This document shows positions 26,306 to 36,349 of a stretch of 64,000 bases of DNA, one piece after another. A program made the position numbers and the translations under genes. Each line of letters opens with the position of its first letter. The first letter of the stretch is position 1. Source of the DNA: Bacteroidales bacterium (GTDB lineage Bacteria > Bacteroidota > Bacteroidia > Bacteroidales > VadinHA17); the NCBI GenBank assembly GCA_021738535.1, contig JAIPBU010000003.1, forward strand, positions 110,559 to 174,558, in the 5' to 3' direction. Below the pieces are notes generated by a model. It worked only from the letters and a program-made list of their open reading frames with translations. It was not told the origin of the DNA and ran no database searches.

Positions 26306-29300
26306 TTATTTCAGGGTGACATCCAGGTACACCGAATGGCGTCCGTAAGTTTCATAAAATGGTTTAAATATAACACCATCAATAGAAAATATTAGCTTCT
26401 CAGGATCACCCGATATCGTTTTGCTTAAATCTTCTGCATCTAATGTTATCTTACGCCATTCTGTTCGTGGCTCAGGCTCCTGTGCCGCAAGTAATACCGG
26501 TCCGTAAAATAAACTTGCAATGTTTTGCTGGTCCATTACCGGCTCCAGGCGGAATGCAAACGGCATATAAAGCTCAATAGTATCACCTTCTTTCCATCTG
26601 CGCTTTAGAGTCAGGTAGCTTCCCGGTACGGCATCAACTTTTTCTTTCTTCCCGTTTATAGTTACAAAAAATCCCCTGCTTACCCAGTGTGGTACACGTA
26701 CATTGATATCAAATTTCCCCTTTCCTTCTTCAATGACTATTCGTGTGCGTTCTTCACGGGGATAGGCTGTTTTTTGTTTGATGGTTACATTCTTATCTGT
26801 CCAGCTTAATGTTGAAGGAATATAAAGATTCACGTATAATGCCTTGTTATCTTCACTCTTGAAATAGATCGTGTTTTGAAGTTTTGTGCTGCTTTCAAGG
26901 GCTGTACCGTTGCAACATGAAAAACCTGTCATATTTGGATTGCCGAAACGTTTTATCGAACCTGCTCTCAATGGTACATGATATGTGTTTGCAGGACTGT
27001 CCTCTGCAACTGAAGCCAGTATGTGATTATAAAGGCCCCTTTCATAATAATCCATAAATTCAGGGTTCTGATTAAAGAGAAACAGGTTTCTGCTTAATTT
27101 CAGCATATTATAAGTGGCACATGTCTCATTTTGTCCGCCGGCAGAAAATCCGTTTTCGTATAATGTTGATGGTTGAGCAGTGAAACATTCAGCGTTAGAT
27201 GGATTACGTGCACCTGCCACTCCTCCTATACTGTACATGTAATCATGAGTGGCCTTGTTCCAGAAATTCGCGGCTATATGATAATAGTCGGGTGTGTCAG
27301 AAACACGATATGTTTCAAGCGCCCCCATGATCTGGGGTATATGCTGATTGGCATGCAGGCTGCGAAACATATCGACATTTTTGGCCAGCCCATGTGAATG
27401 ATCAGCATCGCCGTAGAATACCCTGATGTTATCAAATAATTGAGCAACTTCGAGGTAACGGTGCTCATTGGTCAGACGGTAAAGCCTTGCCATAGCTTCG
27501 TTCATCCCTCCGAATTCACCGGCTATATATGTATTCCACATGCTTATTAGTGTCTCAGTTGGTACCCGGCTCAAACGTGCATGTACCCAGTCACCCATGC
27601 CTTTTACAATTTCAAGGGCCTTTTCATTGTCACTTATTTCATAAATATCCATCAGGCCGGCCAGTATTTTATGAAGTGTATAGTATGGGGCCCATACCTG
27701 TGAATCATCTCCCCCGTAGCTGGCACCGTTCTCCAGCATAATGAACTGGTCGGGAGGATAGGCACTTATAAATCCTTCGCCCCAGTTCCAGTAATCAGTT
27801 CTGATACCTTCTGCACTCAGATCTGAATCATATGTTGATTTTCCCGGTCCGGGCGGAACAGCTGTCGGGTCTGATACGAATTCTTCTCTGCCTTGCTTTG
27901 CCTTTCCTGACATCTGTGATAACCTATACAGTTCTTCTACCATATATTCCATTTTATCAGCAAACCTTGCCTGGAGGCCTGCATCGTAAGAGGTACTTGC
28001 ATATGACTGGGCTATTGCACTCAGATAATGGCCTGTTGCATGTCCGCGCAGTTTTGTTTCCTGGCTGTCCCATCCTCTTAGTGCTTCTGCTCCCTCGGGT
28101 TGTTCCTGGCCAAAGGCATTTCTGAACATGTACAGGAAATTATCAGGATTAGTATTGTCCAGACCACTGAGAAATTTATCACGATTCTCTATAAATTTTG
28201 TTTTGTTACCATGGATATCAGGATTTAATACAACCTCATTCAGTCGAAATGCTTCAAGTGTTTGTTCCGGCGTGGCTGCATTCTTTTCTTCTTTAACTGT
28301 GACCTTGGCCTTGGGCTGCAGATCAGTTCCGGAAACTTTCCCCGTAACGGTATATGTACCGGGCTCCAGTACCTGGCTGTTATCTTCTGGTGCCGGCCAT
28401 ATAACCCTTACATCCGGGCCGCTAAAGCCATTACTGTAAACACCCGGTACAAAACGTGGCAGTACGGGAAGATGCCCAAGAACAGTTTCAACCTCGATAT
28501 CAGGCACACTGCTAAGGTACTCATTATAAAGCTGGGGTGTGGATTCTGCAAAAACAGGAAGGTCGGGATCAGGCCTGTTTCTTCTCCTGCTGGCAGCTGC
28601 CTCACTGTTTCTCAGTGCTCCATAACGTATCCTGGCTACCTGTCTTTCGCTCAAGGGTATTCTGTACATGCGGAAATCATATAGTTTTGCATCCAGATAG
28701 ATATTTTCGGATGTGAGTGATTTGCCAATATATAGTTTATTATTAGCTGCTTCAGTATTATCAAAAAGCTCATCTAATTCCAGGGATACCTTTTCCTGCT
28801 TATTCACAATCTCACCATTAAGGTATATGCTCAGTGTTCTGGATGGAACATTTATTATTATGGCCAGGTGATTCCATTGATTAGCTTCAAGAGATTCTGC
28901 AACTGAAATATATTTATCGGATGCTGTGATAACCTGAGCCTGTATTCCTTCCTTATCTTTTGTGCCTGTTGGCGCGACAAAGAAATGAGAGCTCTCGTTT
29001 ATCCCAAAATCAAAGAAATGCTGTCCGCTTCTGTCTGAGCGCAAAAATATCCAACCTGTGATACTGAGTGACTCCTGTCCTGTTACTGCTTCGCCAGGGA
29101 TGGTCATGAATGCATTTTGCTTCAAAGAAAGTACTCTGCCAAAGAGCTCATCATTAGTAAATTCAGCCCCTGAGCCCTGCATCTCACCATGTAAATTATT
29201 ACGTGACCAGTCTTTAAGGTCTTCTTTTAAAGTGTAGCGTGCTATAAGATCAGTTTCTCCGATTCCATCAAGGATCTGGTCTCCCTCCTGTGCAAATGCC

Positions 29301-29362
29301 AGGGGTGACGCCATGGTAATAGTACATAGTATTATACCCACAAACAGTTTAAAGGTTCTCAT
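26306..29362 (-). CDS. GH127-type (DUF1680) glycosidase with LamG-like and Ig-like N-domains
   Basis: 1018 residues, secreted (signal to about ASPLAFAQ). Residues about 35-250 are a LamG/concanavalin-like domain (LIARYTLKEDLKDWSRNNL ... SITGWIFLRSD). An Ig-like module follows at about 285-365 (VIWPAPEDNSQVLEPGTYTV). The (alpha/alpha)6 DUF1680 domain has FGQEQPEGAEALRGWDS, GHATGHYLSA, NETCATYNMLKLSRNLF and FSCCNGTALESS. The E-x-C and Cys-Cys motifs correspond to the zinc-thiolate site of GH127 beta-L-arabinofuranosidase (HypBA1), suggesting the same cysteine chemistry. Likely acts on arabinose-containing plant polysaccharide or glycoprotein. Monocistronic. Confidence 0.87.
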   Translation of the reverse strand: MRTFKLFVGIILCTITMASPLAFAQEGDQILDGIGETDLIARYTLKEDLKDWSRNNLHGEMQGSGAEFTNDELFGRVLSLKQNAFMTIPGEAVTGQESLSITGWIFLRSDRSGQHFFDFGINESSHFFVAPTGTKDKEGIQAQVITASDKYISVAESLEANQWNHLAIIINVPSRTLSIYLNGEIVNKQEKVSLELDELFDNTEAANNKLYIGKSLTSENIYLDAKLYDFRMYRIPLSERQVARIRYGALRNSEAAASRRRNRPDPDLPVFAESTPQLYNEYLSSVPDIEVETVLGHLPVLPRFVPGVYSNGFSGPDVRVIWPAPEDNSQVLEPGTYTVTGKVSGTDLQPKAKVTVKEEKNAATPEQTLEAFRLNEVVLNPDIHGNKTKFIENRDKFLSGLDNTNPDNFLYMFRNAFGQEQPEGAEALRGWDSQETKLRGHATGHYLSAIAQSYASTSYDAGLQARFADKMEYMVEELYRLSQMSGKAKQGREEFVSDPTAVPPGPGKSTYDSDLSAEGIRTDYWNWGEGFISAYPPDQFIMLENGASYGGDDSQVWAPYYTLHKILAGLMDIYEISDNEKALEIVKGMGDWVHARLSRVPTETLISMWNTYIAGEFGGMNEAMARLYRLTNEHRYLEVAQLFDNIRVFYGDADHSHGLAKNVDMFRSLHANQHIPQIMGALETYRVSDTPDYYHIAANFWNKATHDYMYSIGGVAGARNPSNAECFTAQPSTLYENGFSAGGQNETCATYNMLKLSRNLFLFNQNPEFMDYYERGLYNHILASVAEDSPANTYHVPLRAGSIKRFGNPNMTGFSCCNGTALESSTKLQNTIYFKSEDNKALYVNLYIPSTLSWTDKNVTIKQKTAYPREERTRIVIEEGKGKFDINVRVPHWVSRGFFVTINGKKEKVDAVPGSYLTLKRRWKEGDTIELYMPFAFRLEPVMDQQNIASLFYGPVLLAAQEPEPRTEWRKITLDAEDLSKTISGDPEKLIFSIDGVIFKPFYETYGRHSVYLDVTLK

Positions 29363-29433
29363 AATTCATTTATTTTCGGTTACTTCTTGCATTATAAAGA
29401 ATGAGATTAATAAAATTAATATATCCTGATTAA

Positions 29434-29441
29434 CAAAGATA
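29434..29441 (-). promoter_or_regulatory. Putative -7 box for the GH127-type gene
   Basis: Minus-strand TATCTTTG (TAnnTTTG) lies 71 bp upstream of the ATG at 29362 in an otherwise featureless A+T-rich gap. No exact TTTG partner at -33. Confidence 0.4.
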
Positions 29442-29586
29442 TTATAGTTCTTTAAATAAAGTGTAAAATATACATTTTATTTCATAAAAACAACATTTAT
29501 GCTAATCAATAAATCCATTTATTAATGCTAAATTAACCGTAATACATAAACTACTTTGGATATGACACAGCGATCATGCATTTTAA

Positions 29587-30513
29587 TTACTCTTTGTAAA
29601 TGGCTGTTACGGCTGATTTACCAGATTGTTTATAAGCACGATACATGCCCTCAGAATTAAAAGAGACAGCAATATTCCCGTTTGCATCAATTCCTACCAG
29701 GCCTCCTTCACCGCCCAATTTCAGTAATTTATTATTTATGACCTCATGGCAGGCATCATTTAAACTCATTCCTTTATACTCCATTAAACAGGAAATATCG
29801 TAGGCAGCAACACTTCTTATAAAAAACTCACCGTTTCCTGTACATGATATCGCGCAGGACTTATTATTAGCATATGTTCCGCTACCAATTATTGGACTAT
29901 CGCCTATCCTGCCTGTCTTTTTATTGGTTACTCCTCCCGTAGATGTGCCGGCAGCAAGATTTCCGTAAACATCCAAAGCTACTGCCCCGGTTGTGCCTAT
30001 CTTTTTATTCACTGAATGATCTAACTGAACTTTTTCGGAATCTTTTATTTTTATCCATTGCTGGTACCTGAATTCATCATAAAAGTACCTGTCTGGTTCA
30101 AACTTGCATTTCATTTTTTTAGCAAATTCCATTGCACCTTCACCTGCCAGCATCACGTGTTCTGATTTTTCCATTATTAATCTTGCAAGTGAAACAGGGT
30201 TTTTTATGTTATGAAGTAATGTTGCTGCTCCGGCATTCAGTGTTTTTCCCTCCATAATGGAAGCATCCATTTCGTGTGTTCCTTTATTTGTAAACACAGA
30301 CCCTTTTCCCGCATTAAACAAGGGGGAGTTTTCCATTTCAATAATTGATAACTCCACTGCCTCAACAGCAGTTTTATTTTGTTCGAGAGCTGCATAGCCA
30401 ACATCTAATGCATGTTTAAGGACCTTTTTATACGCCGCTTCTTTTGCAGGAGTAATACGTTTTTTTAAGATAGTACCTGCACCTCCATGTAAGGCAATAG
30501 CTATTTTATTCAT
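29587..30513 (-). CDS. Isoaspartyl peptidase / type 2 L-asparaginase (Ntn hydrolase)
   Basis: 308 residues from the ATG at 30513, where the conserved MNKIAIALHGGAGT begins; the frame extends upstream to 30537 without family similarity. The autoprocessing site is GTTGAVALDVYG, with the nucleophilic Thr after the Gly (about residue 174), and GRIGDSPIIGSGTYAN and SCTGNGE follow as in EcAIII/IaaA. It hydrolyses beta-aspartyl dipeptides. Its start overlaps the end of cphA by 8 bp, so it very likely cleaves the beta-Asp-Arg dipeptide released from cyanophycin. Confidence 0.93.
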   Translation of the reverse strand: MNKIAIALHGGAGTILKKRITPAKEAAYKKVLKHALDVGYAALEQNKTAVEAVELSIIEMENSPLFNAGKGSVFTNKGTHEMDASIMEGKTLNAGAATLLHNIKNPVSLARLIMEKSEHVMLAGEGAMEFAKKMKCKFEPDRYFYDEFRYQQWIKIKDSEKVQLDHSVNKKIGTTGAVALDVYGNLAAGTSTGGVTNKKTGRIGDSPIIGSGTYANNKSCAISCTGNGEFFIRSVAAYDISCLMEYKGMSLNDACHEVINNKLLKLGGEGGLVGIDANGNIAVSFNSEGMYRAYKQSGKSAVTAIYKE

Positions 30514-33145
30514 TTTTATGTTTTGAAGAATGAACAAATTCTTCGGTAATCCTTTCTTTATAATCCATCACGTCGTTTATCACCTGTTGTACGTTATCCG
30601 CTTGAATTACCACTATATCGCCATCAGAAGCCATATTCAGGACTTCTTGTGTAGCTTCTCTTTCATCAAGAATGATTTTTGTATTATCTTTAGAATAACC
30701 ACCTTTAATAAGGCCCTGCTGCACCAGGTCGCATGTTTCACCGGGTGACCTGTCCCGCGGATCGGAATCAGCAATAACTACATAATCATAAAATTCAGCA
30801 AGGCTTGCTCCGAAATCAATTATATCCTGTGTTCTGCGATTTCCGGTACCTGCAGCCATCCTGATCTTTTTACCGGGAGCAACAAAAGGAAGCATTTTTC
30901 CTGTGGCTATAACGGCTCCTATATTATGGCTGTAGTCAATCATTACCTTAAACTTACCCATGTCAATGATATTCATTCTGCCTGGCGACTGCCCAATAGA
31001 GGGACTGAAACTGGTTACACCGGCACGTATCTGTTTGTCGTTCAGTCCTAATGCATATGTCGCTGCTACTGCGGCAAGTGCATTTGATACATTGAACAGG
31101 GCATTACCCTCGAGTGTTAGAGGTATTTCAATTACATTAGCAATAGTAGATATCATAGACCCTTTTTGAATTATAACAGATCCATCACGGAGGGTTACAA
31201 TAACATTTCCCGCTGCATGGTGCTTAATTAATTCAGGATTATCCTGTTCGACAGAAAACAGGATTACCTGTCCTTTTGTTTTTTCTTTTAATGTCATAAC
31301 CAGGTCATCGTCGGCATTCAATACAGCATAACCGCCTGGTTTTACTGTTTCAACAATGGTTCCTTTTAACCTGGTAAGGTCTTCAAGTGTATTAATTCCT
31401 CCGTCACCGAGATGGTCTTCTGTTATATTCGTTACCACAGCCACATCACTTTCATCATACCCCAATCCCCTGCGAACAATTCCTCCTCTTGCCACTTCAA
31501 GAACTGCGTGATCTATGGCGGCATCCATCAGTACAATTTTTGCGCCTTCAGGTCCGCTGTAGTCGCCTTTAACAATCAGGTCATTGCTAATTACAATGCC
31601 ATCTGTGGATGTCATTCCTACGGTATTTCCATTAAGTCCGAGTATATGAGAAATAAGCCTGATAGTAGTTGTTTTTCCGTTTGTGCCGGTAACTGCTACG
31701 ATGGGAATATCATATTTTGATCCCGGGGGGAAAAGCATATCAACAACAGCTCCTTCAACGTTCCTGGATTTCCCTTCAAAGGGTTTTAAATGCATACGGA
31801 AACCGGGTGCTGCATTAACTTCAATAATGCCTCCATTATCATTTGATAAGGGAACTCTGTGATCCTTTGTAATAAGGTCAATACCAATTACATTTAATCC
31901 GATGATCTGTGATATGCGTTCAGTTATGGCTTTTGTCATTGGATGGACTTCGTCGGTTACATCAATGGCTATTCCGCCTGCACTTAAGTTTGCTGTAGAT
32001 TTAATATAGAGTTTCTCGTCTTTTGGAAGCACTGTCTGTAAATTCAGATTTTTCTGATTCAAAAGACGTTCTGTCATGTTATCTATTTTAATACGCGTAA
32101 GAATTTTTTCATGACCAAATCCCCTGTTTGGATCCATGTTGATTTTATCGATCAATTCTTTTATAGTGGATTTTCCATCGCCAACAATAGATGCAGGGTC
32201 TCTTCTGGCTGCAGCAATAAATTTACCATTTATAACAAGCATGCGGTAATCTGCACCTACTAAGAATTTTTCGACCAAAAAAGAATTACTGAATTCTTTT
32301 GCATTCAAGAATGATGTTTCCAGATCTGCAGGGCTTAGTATATTAGTGGTAATGCCTCTGCCATGATTGCCGGAAACAGGTTTTATTGTAACAGGGTATC
32401 CAATGGCATCCGCCGCTTCCAGTGCTTCGGGTATTGTCTCAACGGTATATCCCCCGGGGACAGGTATTCCCATCTTTGAAAGTAAATCTTTTGTCTGCTT
32501 TTTATCATCAGCAATTTCAACTCCAATAGCTGATGTGCTGTCAATTATAGTTGCCTGGATTCTTCTTTGATGAACACCATAACCGAGTTGAACATAGCTG
32601 TCGTCATTTAATCTTATTACCGGAATGGATCTGTTTTGAGCTTCAGAAACAATGGATTGAGTTGAAGGACCAAGGAGGTTGTTTTCTCTTATTTCCTTTA
32701 ATCGTTGTATAACAGGGGATATGTCCGTTTCCTTATTATTAAATAAGTTGTTTACTATTTGTACTGCGAATTTTCCCGCCTCTAATCCAACTTCTTCATC
32801 CCTGTATCTGAATACAATATTGTATACACCATATTCATCTGTACTGTACGATTTGCCAAAGCCTACTTCCATATTTGCCAGGCACTGAAGTTCTATGGCA
32901 ACATGTTCTGCTATATGACCGGCCCATGTGCCTCTTTCAATTCTCTCAAAGAATCCGCCACGGCGTCCAACAGAGCAATTATGCTCGACCAGGGTAGGAA
33001 GTATTTTTTCTATCCTGCCCTTAAACCCCGGTATTGTATCTGATGGCTTTTCCTCCAGTTCGCCCAGGTCTAACTGCATGTAAATAACAGGGTGCCTGGA
33101 ATAATAATTGGCTCCTCTGAGTGCTCGGATTTCACGAATTTCCAT
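30506..33145 (-). CDS. cphA: Cyanophycin synthetase
   Basis: 879 residues from the ATG at 33145 (MEIREIRALRGANYY, the usual N-terminus; an ATG at 33163 would overlap cphB). N-domain to about 160; ATP-grasp domain about 215-470 (GYPVTIKPVSGNHGRGITTN); Mur-ligase-like domain from about 490 with P-loop VAVTGTNGKTTTIRLI and MIDYSHNIGA in the C-terminal lobe. CphA polymerises Asp and Arg into multi-L-arginyl-poly-L-aspartate, a nitrogen reserve. Full length and domain order match CphA1. It stands between cyanophycinase and isoaspartyl peptidase with overlapping ends, an unusually compact synthesis/degradation operon. Confidence 0.95.
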   Translation of the reverse strand: MEIREIRALRGANYYSRHPVIYMQLDLGELEEKPSDTIPGFKGRIEKILPTLVEHNCSVGRRGGFFERIERGTWAGHIAEHVAIELQCLANMEVGFGKSYSTDEYGVYNIVFRYRDEEVGLEAGKFAVQIVNNLFNNKETDISPVIQRLKEIRENNLLGPSTQSIVSEAQNRSIPVIRLNDDSYVQLGYGVHQRRIQATIIDSTSAIGVEIADDKKQTKDLLSKMGIPVPGGYTVETIPEALEAADAIGYPVTIKPVSGNHGRGITTNILSPADLETSFLNAKEFSNSFLVEKFLVGADYRMLVINGKFIAAARRDPASIVGDGKSTIKELIDKINMDPNRGFGHEKILTRIKIDNMTERLLNQKNLNLQTVLPKDEKLYIKSTANLSAGGIAIDVTDEVHPMTKAITERISQIIGLNVIGIDLITKDHRVPLSNDNGGIIEVNAAPGFRMHLKPFEGKSRNVEGAVVDMLFPPGSKYDIPIVAVTGTNGKTTTIRLISHILGLNGNTVGMTSTDGIVISNDLIVKGDYSGPEGAKIVLMDAAIDHAVLEVARGGIVRRGLGYDESDVAVVTNITEDHLGDGGINTLEDLTRLKGTIVETVKPGGYAVLNADDDLVMTLKEKTKGQVILFSVEQDNPELIKHHAAGNVIVTLRDGSVIIQKGSMISTIANVIEIPLTLEGNALFNVSNALAAVAATYALGLNDKQIRAGVTSFSPSIGQSPGRMNIIDMGKFKVMIDYSHNIGAVIATGKMLPFVAPGKKIRMAAGTGNRRTQDIIDFGASLAEFYDYVVIADSDPRDRSPGETCDLVQQGLIKGGYSKDNTKIILDEREATQEVLNMASDGDIVVIQADNVQQVINDVMDYKERITEEFVHSSKHKNE

Positions 33146-33155
33146 AATAAAATGA

Positions 33156-34025
33156 TTAAGCATTAAGTAATTTCTCTAATTTTAACGGATTGAGAAATGT
33201 CCTGTTTAATATATCATAACCGTAACCATTCACCAGTACATGCACATGCATATTCTCAACTGAGATTGCTTCACCTGTTTCTATTGAAGAAATATTAGAG
33301 TACTTGATTCGTTTACCGTCAAAAATTACAACCAAACCATTTCCTGTTGCTTCAATAAGGTATCCCTTCCTGATAATGATACCTGTGTCTTCACCCAATC
33401 CAATTCCAACATGACCCGGGCTTGAAGTGATTAATTCCATTAAACGACTAAAACGGCCCCTTTTTATAAAGTGGCTGTCGATAATCACATTTTGAACTAA
33501 GCCCATTCCAGCTGTGACATTAACAGATCCTTTCAACAGAGCTTCTGCACTTTCTCCACCAAAAATCATTGTTTGTGACATGGCTGCTGCTCCGGCACTT
33601 GTTCCGGCTACAATACACTCTTCGGTATAGTATTTATTTATAATAGCATCCAGGAATAATGTTCCTCCAAGTATGCTTGAGATCCGGAGTTGATCACCTC
33701 CCGTAAAAAATACAACATGGCATTTTTTAATTCGTTGTATATACTGTTTCTCCTCAGCCTGCTCCCTGGTTTTTATGTGCATAAACCTTACAGATGTATT
33801 GCCTGTCCTGTTAAATGATCTCCGGTACATCTTTTCCATTTCCCCGGGTATTTCACTTGCAGTAGTAATAATCTCAATATTTACGATACGTGCTTTAACT
33901 AAAGAAACAATTTTCCGCAATACGTATAAATCATGTTCCTTGTCTTCGTTTCCGCCAACAGCCACTAATAAACCTTTTGGCACAACAACACCATTGTTCT
34001 GGTCTGAGTCAATTGCCTCTTTCAT
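33156..34025 (-). CDS. cphB: Cyanophycinase
   Basis: 289 residues of peptidase family S51. Nucleophile motif IVAGTSAGAAAMS (Ser near 144), preceded by VVFFTGGDQLRI and followed by DSHFIKRGRFSRLMELI and GIGLGEDTGIII, all diagnostic for CphB. It degrades cyanophycin to beta-Asp-Arg, which the third gene product would split. First gene of the operon by position; 215 bp to hflC upstream suggest its own promoter, not recognised by consensus. No signal peptide, so intracellular. Confidence 0.95.
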   Translation of the reverse strand: MKEAIDSDQNNGVVVPKGLLVAVGGNEDKEHDLYVLRKIVSLVKARIVNIEIITTASEIPGEMEKMYRRSFNRTGNTSVRFMHIKTREQAEEKQYIQRIKKCHVVFFTGGDQLRISSILGGTLFLDAIINKYYTEECIVAGTSAGAAAMSQTMIFGGESAEALLKGSVNVTAGMGLVQNVIIDSHFIKRGRFSRLMELITSSPGHVGIGLGEDTGIIIRKGYLIEATGNGLVVIFDGKRIKYSNISSIETGEAISVENMHVHVLVNGYGYDILNRTFLNPLKLEKLLNA

Positions 34026-34172
34026 TATTAATATTCAGAGAGTTATTCAAAAAAACTTATTATAACACATAACCTGAGTTTGCATAATAGCCACTCTAAT
34101 CCCTTTAAGAAGGAAATAGTATTGCAAATTCATTGTATCCCTCATCTGCATTAAACATTAAGGGCTCCTTGT

Positions 34173-34199
34173 GACCTGTTTAATGCCGATAAACAGGTC
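34173..34199 (-). terminator. Hairpin downstream of hflC
   Basis: A perfect 9-bp inverted repeat GACCTGTTT / AAACAGGTC with a 9-nt loop, between hflC and cphB, both on the minus strand. No U tract follows, so it may be a transcript-end stabiliser rather than an intrinsic terminator. Confidence 0.4.
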
Positions 34200-34240
34200 G
34201 CCATCCGATTGTGAGAGTAATTTATTTCTGATGGCATATT

Positions 34241-35194
34241 TTAATTCATACTTTTCAGATATTTGTAAAGTTCACTATCAGTTGAAAGGATAACTGTAGT
34301 AGTGGAATCGAATGTATTAACAAATGTTTCCATACTTTTTATAAAACTGTACAGCTCTACTGATCTGCCTGACCTGTTGTAGGCGTTGGCATAAATACGA
34401 GCCGCTTCAGCATCAGCTTTTCCTTTTATTGTTTCAGCTTCCTTGTATGCTTCTGATTGTATTTGGTTCAATTCGCGTTCTTTCTCTCCGTTAATCCTTG
34501 AAGCTTCGCCTTCACCTTCGGATCTGAACTTGTCGGCAATTCGTATTCTCTCGCTTTTCATGCGGTCGTATACACGTTCCCTTACATCTTCAACATAATT
34601 AATCCTTTTGAACCGGAAATCAAGAATCTCAATACCAAGGTCTTTTGTTTCTAAATTCGCATTTTGCTGAATAATATTCTGTATTTTTTTTCTGCCCACA
34701 CTGATCCGGGCAAGTGAATCTTCGATCATTACACTAATTGTAGCGCTTGTGTCGGCCTCCCTGTTGGTATTCCTTACAACTTCTTCCAGGCTGTGGCCGG
34801 CTACCTGGTCACGGGTTTCACCATCTATTATATCGTCAAGCCTGCTTTGTGCACCCCGCTCGTTGGTCAGGCGTTTATAAAACTGCAGGGGGTCGGTAAT
34901 ATGCCAGCGGGCATAGCTGTCAACAAAGATGAATTTTTTCTCTTTTGTCGGTATCTGATTGGGATCGCCATCCCATTCCATATAACGTTTTTCAAAAAAA
35001 TTAGCTTTCTGAACAAATGGAGTTTTGATTTTTAACCCGGGCTCTGTAACAGCATCACCGATTGGTCTGCCGAACTGGGTTATCACAACCTGTTTGGTCT
35101 CGTCTACCATATAAAAACTTTGAGATAATACAATAATGCCGCCAATAATAATTACGGCAAAAAGTAATATTTTATTTTTTTTATTCATTGTCAT
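34241..35194 (-). CDS. hflC: HflC, SPFH/prohibitin-family membrane protein
   Basis: 317 residues: one N-terminal membrane segment (KILLFAVIIIGGIIVLSQSFYMV), the SPFH domain (DETKQVVITQFGRPIGDAVTEPGLKIKTPF), a coiled-coil rich in Glu/Lys/Ala (EGEGEASRINGEKERELNQI) and the C-terminal AYNRSGRSVELYSFIKSMET region typical of HflC. With HflK it forms a large inner-membrane cage around the protease FtsH. Translated 27 bp after hflK. The next in-frame ATG at 35188 is a possible alternative start. Confidence 0.94.
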   Translation of the reverse strand: MTMNKKNKILLFAVIIIGGIIVLSQSFYMVDETKQVVITQFGRPIGDAVTEPGLKIKTPFVQKANFFEKRYMEWDGDPNQIPTKEKKFIFVDSYARWHITDPLQFYKRLTNERGAQSRLDDIIDGETRDQVAGHSLEEVVRNTNREADTSATISVMIEDSLARISVGRKKIQNIIQQNANLETKDLGIEILDFRFKRINYVEDVRERVYDRMKSERIRIADKFRSEGEGEASRINGEKERELNQIQSEAYKEAETIKGKADAEAARIYANAYNRSGRSVELYSFIKSMETFVNTFDSTTTVILSTDSELYKYLKSMN

Positions 35195-35221
35195 TCTTTT
35201 AATAGTTTGATCCTGTCCGGT

Positions 35222-36187
35222 TTAATTTAAGTCTTTTTTTAGCAAGGGAATCATGTTGTTTCCGTCTTCAGAGGTAATGATCTTGTCACCGAGCTTGGGA
35301 AGAACCTCCTGCATTGTTTCAAGATAAATTCTTCTTTTTGTTACTTCCGGCGCTCTGATGTACTCGGCGTAAAGGGCATTAAATCGTGCAACTTCTCCCT
35401 GTGCGTTATTTACTCGCTGGGTAGCGTAACCCTCTGCTTTTTGTATGGTTTCCTGCGCCTGTCCCCTGGCCCTGGGAATGACTTTATTGTATTCCGATTT
35501 AGCCTCGTTTATCAGGGTTTCCTTTTCCTGCTGGGCTTCGTTTACGGCATTAAAAGCCTGTTTAACTGACTCCGGGGGATTGATGTCCTGGAGAACTACC
35601 TGCGCTATTTCAATTCCAAGTGAATATTCCCTCGCAGCCTCTTGTAAGAGGACCTTTACTTCACTGGCAATCTCTGCCCTTCCAAGGGTTAATACTTCGT
35701 TAACGGTCCTGTCGCCTACAATCTGCCTCGTAATAGCTTCAGAAAGATCCCTCAGTGTGTTATCAGGATTGCGTACCTTGAACAGGTAATTGTAAGGATC
35801 GCTTACACGGTATTGTACCACCCACTGTACATTGGCAAGGTTCAAATCACCCGTAAGCATGATAGCTTCATCTTCTGTTACGGAACCTGTGCGACTGTAT
35901 TGGGTCCTGATTCCCGCTTGCTCTGTGCGAAAACCAAACTCCTGCTTTTTCTGTCTTTCAACAGGTACCTTGTATACATCTTCTATAAACGGTATTTTCA
36001 TTTTCAATCCGGGCTCAACTGTCCTGACATGTTTCCCGAAGCGCGTTATAACTCCCTCTTCTTCCGTTCCTACCTGGAAGAAAGAGCCAAATCCAACAAC
36101 TATAAGCACAAGTACAATAATTACTGTCCTGTAATGCTTTTTAATGAATTGTTGTACCTCATCTTCACTGATTTTCTGATTATTCAT
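35222..36187 (-). CDS. hflK: HflK, SPFH/prohibitin-family membrane protein
   Basis: 321 residues with membrane segment VIIVLVLIVVGFGSFFQV, SPFH domain (EEGVITRFGKHVRTVEPGLK), NLANVQWVVQYRVSDPYNYL, and the HflK-specific VVLQDINPPESVKQAFNAVN followed by a helical region (EKETLINEAKSEYNKVIPRA). Acts with HflC to organise and modulate FtsH proteolysis. First gene of the hflKC pair. The short N-terminal cytosolic part lacks the Gly/Pro-rich stretch of E. coli HflK. Confidence 0.94.
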   Translation of the reverse strand: MNNQKISEDEVQQFIKKHYRTVIIVLVLIVVGFGSFFQVGTEEEGVITRFGKHVRTVEPGLKMKIPFIEDVYKVPVERQKKQEFGFRTEQAGIRTQYSRTGSVTEDEAIMLTGDLNLANVQWVVQYRVSDPYNYLFKVRNPDNTLRDLSEAITRQIVGDRTVNEVLTLGRAEIASEVKVLLQEAAREYSLGIEIAQVVLQDINPPESVKQAFNAVNEAQQEKETLINEAKSEYNKVIPRARGQAQETIQKAEGYATQRVNNAQGEVARFNALYAEYIRAPEVTKRRIYLETMQEVLPKLGDKIITSEDGNNMIPLLKKDLN

Positions 36188-36349
36188 AAATGTTTATTTA
36201 GTATTTATAATCGGCTAATTTACAATATATAACATGGTTTATCAATGATTATGCGTTATTTCTTCAGTATTTTCTTACAAACTTGCCGGTAAGGTGAAGA
36301 GCAGGAGCAAAACTCGCATATATTATGAGGTACATGAGCTACCGGGTAT

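Noticed and set aside
29587..36187. hflKC as part of the cyanophycin system
   Set aside because: A 215-bp gap with a hairpin separates them, and hflKC has a well-known FtsH-related role; adjacency alone is not evidence.
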